DNA of 64,000 nt from Serripes groenlandicus. Its lineage: Eukaryota > Mollusca > Bivalvia > Cardiida > Cardiidae. The stretch is taken from assembly GCA_031761405.1 (NCBI GenBank), contig JASEVX010000011.1, positions 20,425,996 through 20,489,995 of the forward strand. Direction: 5' to 3'. Positions 52,945 through 62,671 of the stretch are shown one piece after another (position 1 is the stretch's first letter; each line of letters opens with the position of its first letter). The translations under genes were made by a program, and so were the position numbers. The notes below the pieces were generated by a model. That model did not search any database. It saw only the letters and a program-made list of their open reading frames with translations, and had not been told where the DNA came from.

Positions 52945-53400
52945 TTAACCCTTTCCCACTTTACAGACACTTTCTGCCACCCATTCAGCAGACAGCTTTT
53001 GAAAACATTGTGACAAAAGGGGAAAATGATCAAAGCAAGCAATTTCAACTTTTGGCATAATATTTTCAACCTGTTTTAGCAGCAACACTTTCATTTATAG
53101 AGATTTTTGTGTGTTTTTGACTAGATGTTCTCAAGGTCGTCTGCTGCTGATTTGTTGTATGTGGGAAAGGGTTAACCCTTTCCCATTTAGAACAAATCTG
53201 CATCAGACAACTTTCAACATATTTTGTAAAAAAATGGAAAATCTCTATAATTGAATGGATAACCTATGACTAAAAGAGGAAAACATGGTGGCAAAAGGTG
53301 AAATTGCTAGTTTTGAGCAATTTCTTCTTTTGTCACTTTGTTTTCAAAAAGCTGTCTATGCAGAGGCGTCAGAAAGCGTCTATATGAGAGAAAGGGTTAA
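52945..53400. mobile_element. MITE B (52945-53175) and MITE A minus (53172-53400) sharing TTAA
   Basis: Shared target 53172-53175. The A copy's right end is gagagaaaggg. Confidence 0.9.
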
Positions 53401-53499
53401 GAGAAGGGTGGGCATATTGTTTTGCAACCATTTGTTTGCTTGTTTGTTTGTCATACTTTCTTGTCTGGGCCATATGTTGAGTTACCAAAAACATCAGTA

Positions 53500-53860
53500 G
53501 GAATCCAACGTGGTCAAGTGGTAGTATATAGAGTCGGGGATTTGGAACCGGGCAAATTTGAGACAAGACTTGAAACTGGGTCATGTGTGTTAGAAAACTA
53601 GGTCACCAGGTCAAATTTTAGAAACATTATCAACACAATATAGACAACATATCGAGGGGTTCATGCAAAATGGTTGTAATACATCTTGTTCAAGATGTAG
53701 TTACAACCGTTTTGCATGAAACCATCGATATTTCACCCAATATTCATAAAAAAAAATCCTAAGAAAAATTAATTTCCATCAAATCCCATTCAGGTTAAAA
53801 ATGGGTCATATGGGTTTAAAAAATGAGGTCACTAGGTCAAATTTGAGTAAATCCTTAGGA
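53500..53860. repeat. SINE3 head fragment, repeat core and 77-bp hairpin (53652-53728)
   Basis: 53500-53557 is a SINE3 head (gtggtcaagtggtag). 53575-53850 has two units with gggtcatgtg and actaggtcaccaggtcaaat. The hairpin (tcgaggggttcatgcaaaat / atgaaaccatcga) is inserted between them. Confidence 0.6.
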
Positions 53861-54048
53861 ACGCATTATTTTAGTTACTGGTTTACCAAGATGGTCTAAG
53901 CATTCTTGTACAAATTTTAATTATACAGGGGATCTCAATTCAATGAGTTTACTTGTTCCGAATTTTACAGCGTCTTTCGGGTTTTCAAATTTAATTGTTA
54001 TTACAACTATCCTTAAAACTTTAAGGATAAAGATAGAGTATTCTCTAT

Positions 54049-54278
54049 GTAAACCCTTTCTCACATACAGACGCATTTTGGCGCCTCTACAGCAGACGAC
54101 TTTTGAAAAGATTGTGGCAAAGGAGATATTGCACATGATGCGCAATTTTACCTTTTGCCACAATGTTTTCAATTTTATTCATTAATCAACCATCCATATA
54201 CTGAGGTTTTCCATAGTTTTGCATAGATATTTTTTAAAGTAGTCTGCTGCAGATTTGTTGTATCTTGGAAAGGGTAAA
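54049..54278. mobile_element. MITE B
   Basis: Left end aaaccctttctcacatacag, right end cttggaaagggtaaa. Hairpin with arms gatattgcacatgatgcgca. Confidence 0.75.
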
Positions 54279-54381
54279 TTGAACTGTTTAAGTCATGTGT
54301 TAACTGGTAGATATAGGGACACTATAATAGTTCTATGTTGTAATCTGATTGTATTATGTATTTATCATGCCGCAGTTAAAA

Positions 54382-54608
54382 TTATCCCTTTCCCTCATAT
54401 AGACGCTTTCTGACACATGCCGCTATCAGGTTTTTAAAAACATAGTGACAAAAGAAGAAATTGCTCAAAATGAGCAATTTCTCCTTTTGCCACAAGGTTT
54501 TCCCCTTTTAGTCATAGGTTATCCATTCAATTATGGAGATTTTCTATTTTTTGACAAAATATGTTCAAAGTCGTCTGCTGCAGAATTGTCGTTCGAGGGA
54601 AAAGGTTA
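54382..54608 (+). mobile_element. MITE A upstream of exon 7
   Basis: TTAT left, TTAA right. The left subterminal block is damaged (acacatgccgctatcagg). Confidence 0.9.
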
Positions 54609-54656
54609 ACACAAACTACAACGATAAATGTAATCATTTATTTCTGTTATTGATAG

Positions 54657-54779
54657 ATGTATGGTTTAACGTGGTTGGTGGATTTACCCTCGTTAGTAGA
54701 TGATGTAGATATACTCATACTCGTTACCTCTGCAATATGTCATGATCTCGATCATCCGGGTTATAACAACGCTTATCAG
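54657..54779 (+). CDS. PDE9A: PDE9 exon 7 of window: HDLDHPG metal-binding motif
   Basis: 123 nt, 41 codons, between gttattgatag and gtaaga. It reads MYGLTWLVDLPSLVDDVDIL, then ILVTSAICHDLDHPGYNNAYQ. HDLDHPG supplies a metal-binding His-Asp pair. The acceptor's pyrimidine tract is short, but the exon joins in frame to both neighbours. Confidence 0.97.
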
Positions 54780-54869
54780 GTAAGACAACAACAAATGTGA
54801 CATTGACACCTAGATTACCCTTTTTGTGTTTCCCTGCATAGTATGGTAGGCACTGAGGGATTACTTTTT

Positions 54870-55182
54870 CTTCGTCCGGCATCTCTCCGTCCATCTGTCT
54901 GTCTGTCCATCACACTTTTTCATCACACTTTCAATGACCAGTGAGGTGCAGGTGACGCACGTGCTTCGCGGAGCACTCCATTCTAGTTTCACCTGCAGAC
55001 GGCTTTTTGAAAACATAGTGACAAAAGAAGAAATTGTCTCAAACGTGCAATTTCTCCTTTTGCCGCAATGTTTTCCACTTTTTGTCATAGGTTATCCATT
55101 CAAATATGGAGATTTTCTATGTTTTGACAAAATACGTTCAAAGTCGTCTGCTGCAGAATTGTTGTATGAGGGAAAGGGTTAA
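54870..55182 (+). mobile_element. Helentron-like end fragment and MITE A without its left end (54989-55182)
   Basis: The fragment ends caggtgacgcacgtgcttcg, then cggagcactcc and attctagtttc, a hairpin-like terminus. The MITE starts at ctgcagacggctttttg and ends gagggaaagggTTAA. Confidence 0.75.
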
Positions 55183-55239
55183 TACAGTTTATTTGGTTGA
55201 GACACAAACACTAACAATTACATAATGACTGCATGACAC

Positions 55240-55350
55240 TTCAACCCTTGAAGCATATACTGCAGGCAAAGTTTGAAAACATCGTGGCAAAGAAGAATTT
55301 GCGCATACTTAGCATTTCTCCTTTGAACTCCTTTCAATAATCATAATTTG
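55240..55350. repeat. Decayed MITE left half
   Basis: caacccttgaagcatatact, then gaaaacatcgtggcaaagaa. Confidence 0.5.
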
Positions 55351-55446
55351 CATAGCTTGTAACAACTCTTTATTCTTAAAAAGAAATTGTAAATATTCTT
55401 ATTTTTTGCAATATAATAAAAACTGCTGTCCTTTTAATCATTACAG

Positions 55447-55607
55447 ATAAATGCACGAACAGAGCTCGCACTGCGCTACAACGACATTTCTCCATTAGAA
55501 AATCATCATTGTTCAATCGCTTTCGAGGTTCTCGAAAAATCCCATTGCAATATATTTAGAAATCTTACAAAAGACCAGTTCCGCCGTGTGAGGGAAGGCA
55601 TGATCAA
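55447..55607 (+). CDS. PDE9A: PDE9 exon 8 of window: INARTELA / [11 protein letters not shown]
   Basis: 161 nt between atcattacag and gtaagt, phase 0 start, ending with two bases of a Lys codon. [20 protein letters not shown], then [12 protein letters not shown] and FRRVREGMI, are among the most PDE9-specific strings in the protein. The 1.38-kb intron that follows contains the amplified acceptor array. Confidence 0.97.
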
Positions 55608-55636
55608 GTAAGTTCGGTTTTTTCCCAAACCTTTTT

Positions 55637-56040
55637 CCGCTCACCAGAGCATGAAGTGCCCAAGGTGAGTTATTGTGATTACCCCTATTCGACAGACAGC
55701 CTGCCATCGTCCGTTCATCAGCATCTTCTCCTCTGTAACCTGTTGGCCAATTGGTATGAAAACACAGCAAGCATCATCTCAATGTGTTCCCAAAAATTTC
55801 TTCAAATGATTTCGATCCATTCAGAATTCTGGTTTGCATGGAAATAATCTCACTGATATTTCAATTCTTAACATTAATAGATCATGCCATGCACTATCCG
55901 ATAATATGCCCAGTGAAGAGCAAGAGCAAATGGAGAACTTGTTATCTTGCAACAATGTTTTCAAAAAATTATTTGCTTCAAACAAGTCAAAATACCTGTG
56001 CATGTTTGAAACAGTTAAAAAACAATGGAAGGTCAGTTTT
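55637..56040 (+). repeat. Helentron 5' fragment (55637-55843) and MITE scrap (55955-56020)
   Basis: gctcaccagagcatgaagtg and caaggtgagttattgtgatt show the AGCTCACC-type 5' end. The core breaks off after tctggtttgcatgg. 55844-55954 is unassigned. Confidence 0.6.
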
Positions 56041-56054
56041 AGCATGGTCTTCAT

Positions 56055-56960
56055 TCAAACATGTTTGTTACTTTACAGATGTCTATTTGCCAAGGACAAG
56101 TTTGTTACTTTACAGATGTCTATAAGCCATGGACATGGCCAATCCTGTTTTTATGCCCCCCAGAATCACCGATTCGGTGGGCATCTAGTTTTTGGCCTGT
56201 CTGTCTGTCTATCGAAAAAAACTTTAACCTTGACCACTACTTTTGAACCATAACAGGTACGGCTACCATATTTCACATGTGTATTCCTTGTGACATGACC
56301 TTTCTGTCAGTACCAAAATGTTTGACCTTGCGACCTTGACCTTTGACCTAGATGCCCACATCTGTTAAAAAAACCTTTAACCTTGACCACTACTTTTGAA
56401 CCATAACAGGACGGCTACCATATTTCACATGTGTATTCCTTGTGACATGACCTTTCTGTCAGTACCAAAATGTTTGACCTTGCGACCTTGACCTTTGACC
56501 TAGATGCCCCCATCTGTTAAAAAAACCTTTAACCTTGACCACTACTTTTGAACCATAACAGGACGGCTACCATATTTCACATGTGTATTCCTTGTGACAT
56601 GACCTTTCTGTCAGTACCAAAATTGACCTTGCGACCTTGGACCTTTGACCTAGATGTTGCCATTCGGGGGCATCAGTGTTTCACAAACACATCTTGTTTA
56701 CTTTACAGATGTCTATAAGCCACAGACATGGCCAATCCTGTTTGTTACTTTACAGATGTCTAGAAGCCACGGGCATGGCCAATCCTGTTTGTTACTTTAC
56801 AGATGTCTATAAGCCACGGACATGGCCAATCATTTTTGATACTTTACAGATGTAATTTAGCCACAGACATGGTCTGGATCATGTTTGTATATTAGCAACA
56901 GACATGGCATATCATGTTTATTATTTTACAGATGTATATAAGTCGCAGACATGGCCAACC
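56055..56960 (+). repeat. Amplified exon-9 acceptor segment (decoy splice sites)
   Basis: The 47-bp unit tttgttactttacagatgtc, then tataagccacggacatggcc aatcctg, copies the exon 9 acceptor and its first roughly 25 coding bases. Acceptor AGs end at 56078, 56115, 56708, 56755, 56802, 56849 and 56931; the real one ends at 56987. Another copy near 56890 lacks the AG. A Helentron-like element (56152-56698) splits the array. In copies 2, 3, 5 and the last decoy the required frame reaches TAA at the third codon. Confidence 0.88.
56152..56698 (+). mobile_element. Helentron-like element, TGCCCCCCAG type
   Basis: 5' TATGCCCCCCAGAATCACC folds with gattcggtgggcat. Three units of about 151 bp follow (accactacttttgaaccata, catttcacatgtgtattcc, gaccttgacctttgacctag). 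The 3' part has cattcgggggcat inverting the start, then the hairpin tgtttcacaaaca and a catcttgtt end. Confidence 0.85.
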
Positions 56961-56987
56961 ATAACAATCATGTTTGTTCATTTACAG

Positions 56988-57090
56988 ATGTATATTAGCC
57001 ACGGACATGGCCAAGCATAATGAGATAGTGAACAACTTTAAAGGAGTTCTTCATCATTTTGATTTTAATGACAAAGATCATAAATACTTG
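56988..57090 (+). CDS. PDE9A: PDE9 exon 9 of window: ILATDMAKH
   Basis: 103 nt between ttcatttacag and gtatgt. It completes the Lys codon, reads CILATDMAKHNEIVNNFKGV, then LHHFDFNDKDHKYL, and ends in phase 0. Only this last copy of the repeated acceptor-plus-ATDMA segment stays open through the whole exon, so it is taken as the authentic start. Upstream copies are described separately. Confidence 0.95.
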
Positions 57091-57145
57091 GTATGTATTA
57101 AGTGTTTTGATAATGCATATGCATCTGAGTTTTCATTTGTGAAAA

Positions 57146-57280
57146 TTTGAAGAAAACCCACACAAGACTATGTTACTAAAAATTGCCTCTCTTTACCGTA
57201 TTATAGTATATGTACTATATAGAGATACTATTTATAGTAACACTCTCTTGTGTGGATTTTTCCACTTTTCAAACGAAAAC
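57146..57280. repeat. Foldback sequence after exon 9
   Basis: gaagaaaacccacacaagac at the left pairs imperfectly with ctcttgtgtggatttttcc at the right. The centre is a tatatgtactatatagagat palindrome. Confidence 0.6.
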
Positions 57281-57328
57281 TCTGATGTCTTTGGATAATG
57301 TTTCTTTCATGTGATATTGTTTATAATG

Positions 57329-57752
57329 TTGAACGCTTTCCCACATACAATAAAACTGCAGCAGACATCTTTGAAAACATCCAGACAAAAAAAATGAAAA
57401 TTGCTGTAAATGATAGTATAATTAATGTATATATAGAGCTTGAAATGCTTTCCTTTTTCTGCAATGTTTTCAAAAGACATCGAGCACAGATATGTCAATA
57501 TGCGACTGCATGTGGGAAAGTATTAACCCTTTCCCTCATACGACAATTCTGCAGCAGACGACTTTGAACATATTTTGTCAAAAAATGGAAAATCTCCAAA
57601 ATTGAATGGATAACCTATGACAAAAAGTGGAAAACATTGTGGCAAAAGGAGAAATTGCACGTTTTGTGCAATTTCTTCTTTTGTCACTATGTTTTCAAAA
57701 AGCCGTCTGCTGCAGAGGCGTCAGAAAGCGTCTATATGAGGGAAAGGGTTAA
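57329..57752. mobile_element. MITE B (57329-57526) and MITE A minus (57523-57752) sharing TTAA
   Basis: The B copy is short (TTGA left). The A copy is near consensus with TTAA at both ends. Confidence 0.9.
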
Positions 57753-57859
57753 AAAGCGAATATTATATGAGTTTCAACACAGGAAAATGGGCTTTTTAGC
57801 CTTTTCTGATTGCATATTTTAAGATTGTAACATCCATGTTTCAACTGTATACTAGTATA

Positions 57860-58568
57860 AAATTCCTTTTCCACATACAACAAATCTACAGCAAACAACT
57901 CTTAAAAAATACTAGCAAAAATTTGGAAACTCTCTACAAATGGAACATTATTTATTGAATGAAGTTAAAGAAAATTTGGGCAAAAGAAAAAAAAAATGCT
58001 CATCATGAGCAATTTTTCCTTTTGTCACTATGATTTGGACGGTCCACTGCTGCAGAGGCGTCATATAGGGTCTGTGTGTGGGAAATGGTAAATGATCCCT
58101 TAACCCTTTCACGCATACAACAAATCTGCAGTACACAACTTATAAAACATTGAGGCAAAACTATCAACTATCTCTTGATATGAAGGTTAAACTATTGAAT
58201 AGGGTTGAATACAATTTGGCAAAAGGAAGAAATTGCTCATCATGAGGAATTTCTCCTTTCGTCAAAGTGTTTTGAAATGGTCAACTGCTGCAGAGGGGTC
58301 AGAAAGGTTTTGTGTGTGGGAAATGGTTAATGATGGTTAATCAACCCTTTCCCACCTGCAGATGGATTTTTACTCAATAGCAGCAGACGACTTTTGAAAT
58401 AATTTTGACCAAAGGTGAAATTGCTCATGATGAGCAATTTCTCCTTTGGCCACCATGTTTTCAACTTTATTTAATAATTATGCTATCTTTTATGGAGATT
58501 TTTCAGGTTTTTGTCACTATGTTTTCAAAGTTGTCTGCTGCAGATTTGCTGTATGTGGGAAAGGGTTA
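57860..58568. mobile_element. Three MITE B copies (57860-58093, 58100-58330, 58341-58568)
   Basis: All have strong hairpins (tgctcatcatgagca or tgctcatgatgagca). The second is TTAA...TTAA, the third TCAA...TTAA. They are only 6-10 bp apart. Confidence 0.82.
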
Positions 58569-58676
58569 ATTACAATGTCCTCAGTGAAGACCCTGATGAC
58601 TCCTGTCTGGAAGAGCGTTTATTTTCCTGCTTTAGGGGCTCCTATGTTATAGTCGTGTCAAAATTTAGATTGTTTT

Positions 58677-59348
58677 ATCATTTTCCCACGTACAACAAAT
58701 CTGCAGGAGAAGACTTTGAAAACATCTACCGGTAGGCAAAAAAACATGGAAAATCTGCATAAATGAAGGTATAATTACTGGAAAAAAAGTTGAAAACATT
58801 GTAACAAAAGGAGAAATTGCTCTTCTTGAGAAATTTCATCTTCTGTCACTATGTTTTCAAAAAGCCGTTTGCTGCCAAGGAGTCAGTCAGAAAGCAGCTA
58901 TACTTTGGATAGGGTTTACAGCTAATTGTGAGCATCTTCTTCTTTTCATATAATGTTTATAAAAGTCATCTGCTGATAAATTCATCAAATGCCATACTGT
59001 AAACCCTTTTCCTCATATAGACGCTTTCTGACGCCTCTGCAGCAGACGGCTTTTTGAAAACATAGTGACAAAAGAAGAAATTGCTCAAAATGAGCAATTT
59101 GTTCTTTTGCCACAATGTTTTCCACTGCCTTGACTTAACCCTTTCCCATATACAGATGTCTTATCTGGTGCCTATGCAGAAGAAGGTTTTTGAAAATATT
59201 GTGTCAAAAAAAGAAATTTCTCTAATCAAGTAATTTCTCCTTTTGCCACAATGTTTTCAACTTTATTCAATAATTAAAATTCACTCATAGAGATTTTTTC
59301 CATTGAGGTTTTCAAAGTTGTCTGCTGCAGATTTGTTGTGTGTGGGTT
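58677..59348. mobile_element. MITE B (58677-58920), MITE A left half (58999-59126), MITE B (59135-59348)
   Basis: The A half stops at gttttccactgcc, just past its hairpin. The following B starts TTAAccctttcccatatac and ends gtgtgtgggttat. Confidence 0.78.
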
Positions 59349-59630
59349 ATATGCAACGTCTTACTTTGAATTATGTACAATTTATACTTATTTTAATGTT
59401 ACTGTTATTGCATAAAATATATGATAATTATAAACTTGCTATAATGAAAACTCATCTGATGTAAAGAATAGAAAATATGGACATATTTAAGCATAATATT
59501 ATAATCTCAGACGAAAACGGATATATTGCTGGAAAAGAAGGAGATTTTTTGTTAATTTTCTCAGTCACCTGTCCGTAATAGTCATAGGTTATAATTATGC
59601 AGGTGACATAAGTGTTCCTTGGAACACTCC
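59349..59630. other. Mostly unassigned; possible Helentron end at 59595-59630
   Basis: gcaggtgacataagtgttcc and ttggaacactcctt resemble the 3' hairpin end seen near 54960. The rest shows nothing. Confidence 0.35.
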
Positions 59631-59852
59631 TTGAACCCCTTCCCCCATACAACAAGTCCGCAGCAGACGTCTTTTTGAAAACATAGTGACAAAAGGAGAA
59701 ATTGCACAAAACGTGCAATTTCTCCTTTTGCCACAATGTTTTTTCCACTTTTAGTCATAGGTTATCCATTCAATTATAGGGATTTTCTGTCTTTTGACAA
59801 AATATTTTCGAAGTTGTCTGCTGCAGAATTGTCGTATGAGGGAAAGGGTTAA
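59631..59852 (+). mobile_element. MITE A
   Basis: TTGA left, TTAA right. The left subterminal part is B-like (cccccatacaacaagtccgc). Confidence 0.9.
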
Positions 59853-59944
59853 GGGATTGTGACCCCTCTCTATAAAACTGTTAACTTTGAAAATAAAAAG
59901 ACCAAACTATGGTAATTTTCCATTAATTAATGAAGGTATAATTA

Positions 59945-60332
59945 TTAACCCTTTCCCTCATACGACAATTCTGCAGCAGACGACTTTGAACATATTTTGT
60001 CAAAAAATAGAAAATCTCTATAACTGAATGGATAACCTATGAATAAAAGTGGAAAACATTGTGGCAAAAGGAGAAATTGCACGTTCTGTGCAATTTCTTC
60101 TTTTGTCACTATGTTTTCAAAACGCCGTCTGCTTTAACCCTTTCCCCCATACGACAATTCTGCAGCAGACAACTTTGAACATATTTTGTCACAAATCTCT
60201 ATAATTGAATGGATAACTTATGACTAAAAGTGGAAAACATTGCGGGAAAAGGAGAAATTGCTCGTTTTGAGCAATTTCTTCTTTTGTCACAAAGTTTTCA
60301 AATGAAAGCGTCTACATGAGGGAAAGGGTTAA
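59945..60332 (-). mobile_element. Two MITE A minus copies, the first cut short by the second
   Basis: 59945-60137 lacks its last 35 bp or so, breaking at gccgtctgc where TTAA of the second begins (60134-60332). The second lacks about 30 bp around aacgccgtctgctgcag. Confidence 0.88.
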
Positions 60333-60638
60333 ACTTTTTACCACATACAACAAATCTGCAGTAGAAAACTCTGGAAACATCTAGGCAAAAGTATTGAAAA
60401 TCTTTGTAAATTTTTATGATAACAGTTATTGAAGTCGAAAATATTATCATGAGTAAAAAATTCTTCTTTTTCCACAATGTTTTTAAAAGTCGCCAATGGC
60501 TTCTCATCAGCGATTTTGTATTACTACACTTTTGTTAAAAAAGTATTCTGCAGAGGTGTCACAAGACCATGGCTTTATGCAAAATGGTTGTAAACATTTT
60601 ACAAGATGTGGTCACAAACATTTTGCGTGAAACATACC
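60333..60638. repeat. Old MITE B (60333-60500) and decayed hairpin element (60568-60638)
   Basis: MITE: accacatacaacaaatctgc, hairpin lost. Hairpin: ggctttatgcaaaatggttg against cattttgcgtgaaac. Confidence 0.6.
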
Positions 60639-60670
60639 ATTTGTCTATATTTCCTATTCATTTACTCATA

Positions 60671-60907
60671 TCGAGGGCTTGGCGTGAAACGGTTGTAACT
60701 AAAAACCTATTTTGAAAACCCTGGTTTAGGGGCAATTTTGACCCCTTTGTAAACAATGCAAATTTAGGTGCCATTGCTCAGAACGAGCAATGGCACCTAA
60801 ATTTCCATTGTTTACCAAGAAAAATGATTTAACGCTTGTAAAGATTTTATGATGAGGTGATTAACCTTGGTAAAAAAATACCTATTTTAGTTACAACAAG
60901 CCCTCGA
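60671..60907. mobile_element. Foldback element, second TCGAGGGCTTGGCG copy
   Basis: 237 bp, in opposite orientation to 38152-38401. Centre gccattgctcagaacgagca. Flanked by ata and tat. Confidence 0.82.
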
Positions 60908-60971
60908 TATGCTGTCAGTTTGATATAGTAAACAATTAGAGTTTCATTTAATGGGTTTAAAAATCAGTTTA

Positions 60972-61215
60972 CAACCCTTTCCCAGGGCCACATTGAGAGA
61001 ATCTGCTGCAGACGACTTTGAGAACATTAATTCAAAACTAATTAGGAAATTTCGCTTAATGCAAGTTAAGAAACATAAGTGGGAAATTTCCCACTTTCAG
61101 ACGCATTTTGACTCATCTGCAGCAGAAGACTTGTGAAAACACTGTTGTGAGCACTTAATTTCTCCACTCCATTCTCCATTCTCCACTCCATTTGCCACAA
61201 AATTTCAAATCCATT
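60972..61215. repeat. Two decayed MITE pieces
   Basis: 60972-61075 (cagggccacattgagagaat, then ctgctgcagacgactttg) and 61080-61215 (gggaaatttcccactttcag), with ccattctccattctccactc in place of the hairpin arm. Confidence 0.55.
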
Positions 61216-61445
61216 AACCCTTTCCCTCATACGACAATTCTGCAGCAGACGACTTTGAACATTTTTTGTCAAGCAATAGAAAATCTCTATAATTGAATGG
61301 ATAACCTACTATGACTTAAAGTGGAAAACAATGTGGCAGAAGTAGAAATTGCTTGTTTTGAGCAATTTCTTCTTTTGCCACAATGTTTTCAAAAGTCGTC
61401 TGCTGAAGAGACATCAGAAAGTGTCTGTATGTGGGAAAGGATTAA
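61214..61445 (-). mobile_element. MITE A, B-like right end
   Basis: TTAA both ends. Left half A, right end gtatgtgggaaagga. Confidence 0.9.
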
Positions 61446-61788
61446 CTAAATAATGACACTTTTATCCGTAGAGATTGTCCATACTTTTTCCTAGATTTGT
61501 TGAAAGTCGGCTTGCAGATTTGATATATGCGGTGATGACAAATCTGCAGCAGACTACTTTGCAAACATCTAGGTAAAAACACTAACTCTCTATAGGTATA
61601 ATAAGTGAAAATAGTTGAAAACATTGTGGCAAAAGGAGAATGCTATTTTTTAGCAATTTCTCCTTTTGCCACAATGTTTTCCACTTTTAGTCATAGGTTA
61701 GCCATTCAATTATAGCGATTTTCTATTTTTTGACAAAATATGTTCAAAGTCGTCTGCTGCAGAATAGTCGTATGAGGGAAAGGGTTAA
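61446..61788 (+). mobile_element. MITE remnant and recombinant MITE (61545-61788): B left, A right
   Basis: The right part after the hairpin (ttttccacttttagtcatag onward) is pure A. The left part (gcagcagactactttgcaaa, tctctataggtataataag) is B. Left terminus absent, right TTAA. Confidence 0.8.
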
Positions 61789-61920
61789 GTCTGAAGGACC
61801 TTTTAGTGTGATGAATATTACAAGATTGAAGGGCTCGAAATCTCCACGCTGGCCTTCCAATGTTACTTGACATTTCTTGTTGCTAGATATACTAATACAA
61901 TTTGTTTCCATGACAACCAG

Positions 61921-62025
61921 CTAATGATGATCCTTATGAAAGTCTCCGATATATCAAATGAGGCGAGGCCGATGGATGTGGCAGTGCCGTGGCTAGACTG
62001 TTTGTTACAAGAATTTTTTAACCAG
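61921..62025 (+). CDS. PDE9A: PDE9 exon 10 of window: SDISNEARP metal-binding Asp
   Basis: 105 nt, 35 codons, between catgacaaccag and gtgttt. It reads [20 protein letters not shown], then [15 protein letters not shown]. The Asp of SDIS is the distal metal ligand, and NEARP lies near the cGMP pocket. Acceptor and donor are both weaker than in the other exons, but frame and homology are clear. No later exon was found before 64000. Confidence 0.95.
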
Positions 62026-62221
62026 GTGTTTTGGCTATTGTTGTTTCCATTATTATTTTCACCGTGTAGATGTCGTGAGGTGTGTAATTAAGGGGTGCTA
62101 ATTTGAATTTATTTTATAGATACACAGCTTGTCAAAGCAAAAATGTTTTATTGCTTTGTTATACCTTTATTTGTTTTCAAAATTGTAAAACCGTTCACCT
62201 GATGGTATGGTTATTGAATAT
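62026..62221. other. Intron after exon 10, nothing recognised
   Basis: T-rich; no further PDE9 exon seen. Confidence 0.4.
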
Positions 62222-62577
62222 ACAGCTGAACCTGTGCTAAAAGTCCAACATATTCTGTATAAATGACACTGCAATTAACCCTTTCCCTCACGTAGACGCT
62301 TTCTGACGCCTCTGCAGCAGACGGCTTTTTGAAAACATAGTGACAAAAGAAGAAGTTGCACAAAACGTGCAATTTCTCCTTTTGCCACAATGTTTTCCAC
62401 TTTTTGTCATAGGTTATCCATTCACTTATGGAGATTTTCTAGGTTTTGATAAAATACATTCAAAGTCGTCTGCTGCAGAATTGTTGTATGAGGGAAAGGG
62501 TTAAAGACCACCAGTCCTGTGAACAAAGACCATATAGTTCACTTCCCACTGGTTGTCTTTAAACACAGGTTTGACTG
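62222..62577 (+). repeat. CACAGGTTTGACTGTA repeat interrupted by MITE A (62275-62504)
   Basis: The host reads gctgaacctgtgctaaaagt ... aatgacactgcaa, then agaccaccagtcctgtg ... aacacaggtttgactgt. The MITE has TTAA at both ends. Confidence 0.85.
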
Positions 62578-62671
62578 TTGTTGAAAACATTGTGGCAAAT
62601 GGAGAAATTGCTCCGGAATTGAACCCTATGTTTGGAGTTCAAGCAAGGATTAGGAATATGAAATATGCCTA

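Larger units (their letters stand above)
4436..62025 (+). other. PDE9A: PDE9-type cGMP phosphodiesterase gene, internal part (10 exons)
   Basis: PDE9 enzymes hydrolyse cGMP to GMP with high affinity and are mostly cytosolic or nuclear. Ten exons can be read by eye. Every junction has AG/GT borders, and the split codons match across all nine introns. In order the product shows an N-terminal PDE9-like segment, a helical linker with a LEKRV motif, a WLGLFKD linker exon, the KPTFDNWQW entry to the catalytic domain, [40 protein letters not shown] and SDISNEARP. These strings are characteristic of PDE9 among the class I phosphodiesterases. The catalytic C-terminus, including the purine-clamping Gln and Phe, is not in the window, and neither is the start codon. 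Introns run from 0.67 to 29.0 kb and are full of mobile elements. Assignment to PDE9 is from remembered family sequence, not a search. Confidence 0.95.

Noticed and set aside
55834..56253. 139-codon open frame overlapping the decoy array
   Set aside because: It runs through a Helentron fragment, a MITE scrap, two copies of the exon-9 acceptor repeat and another Helentron end, so it is a chance frame.
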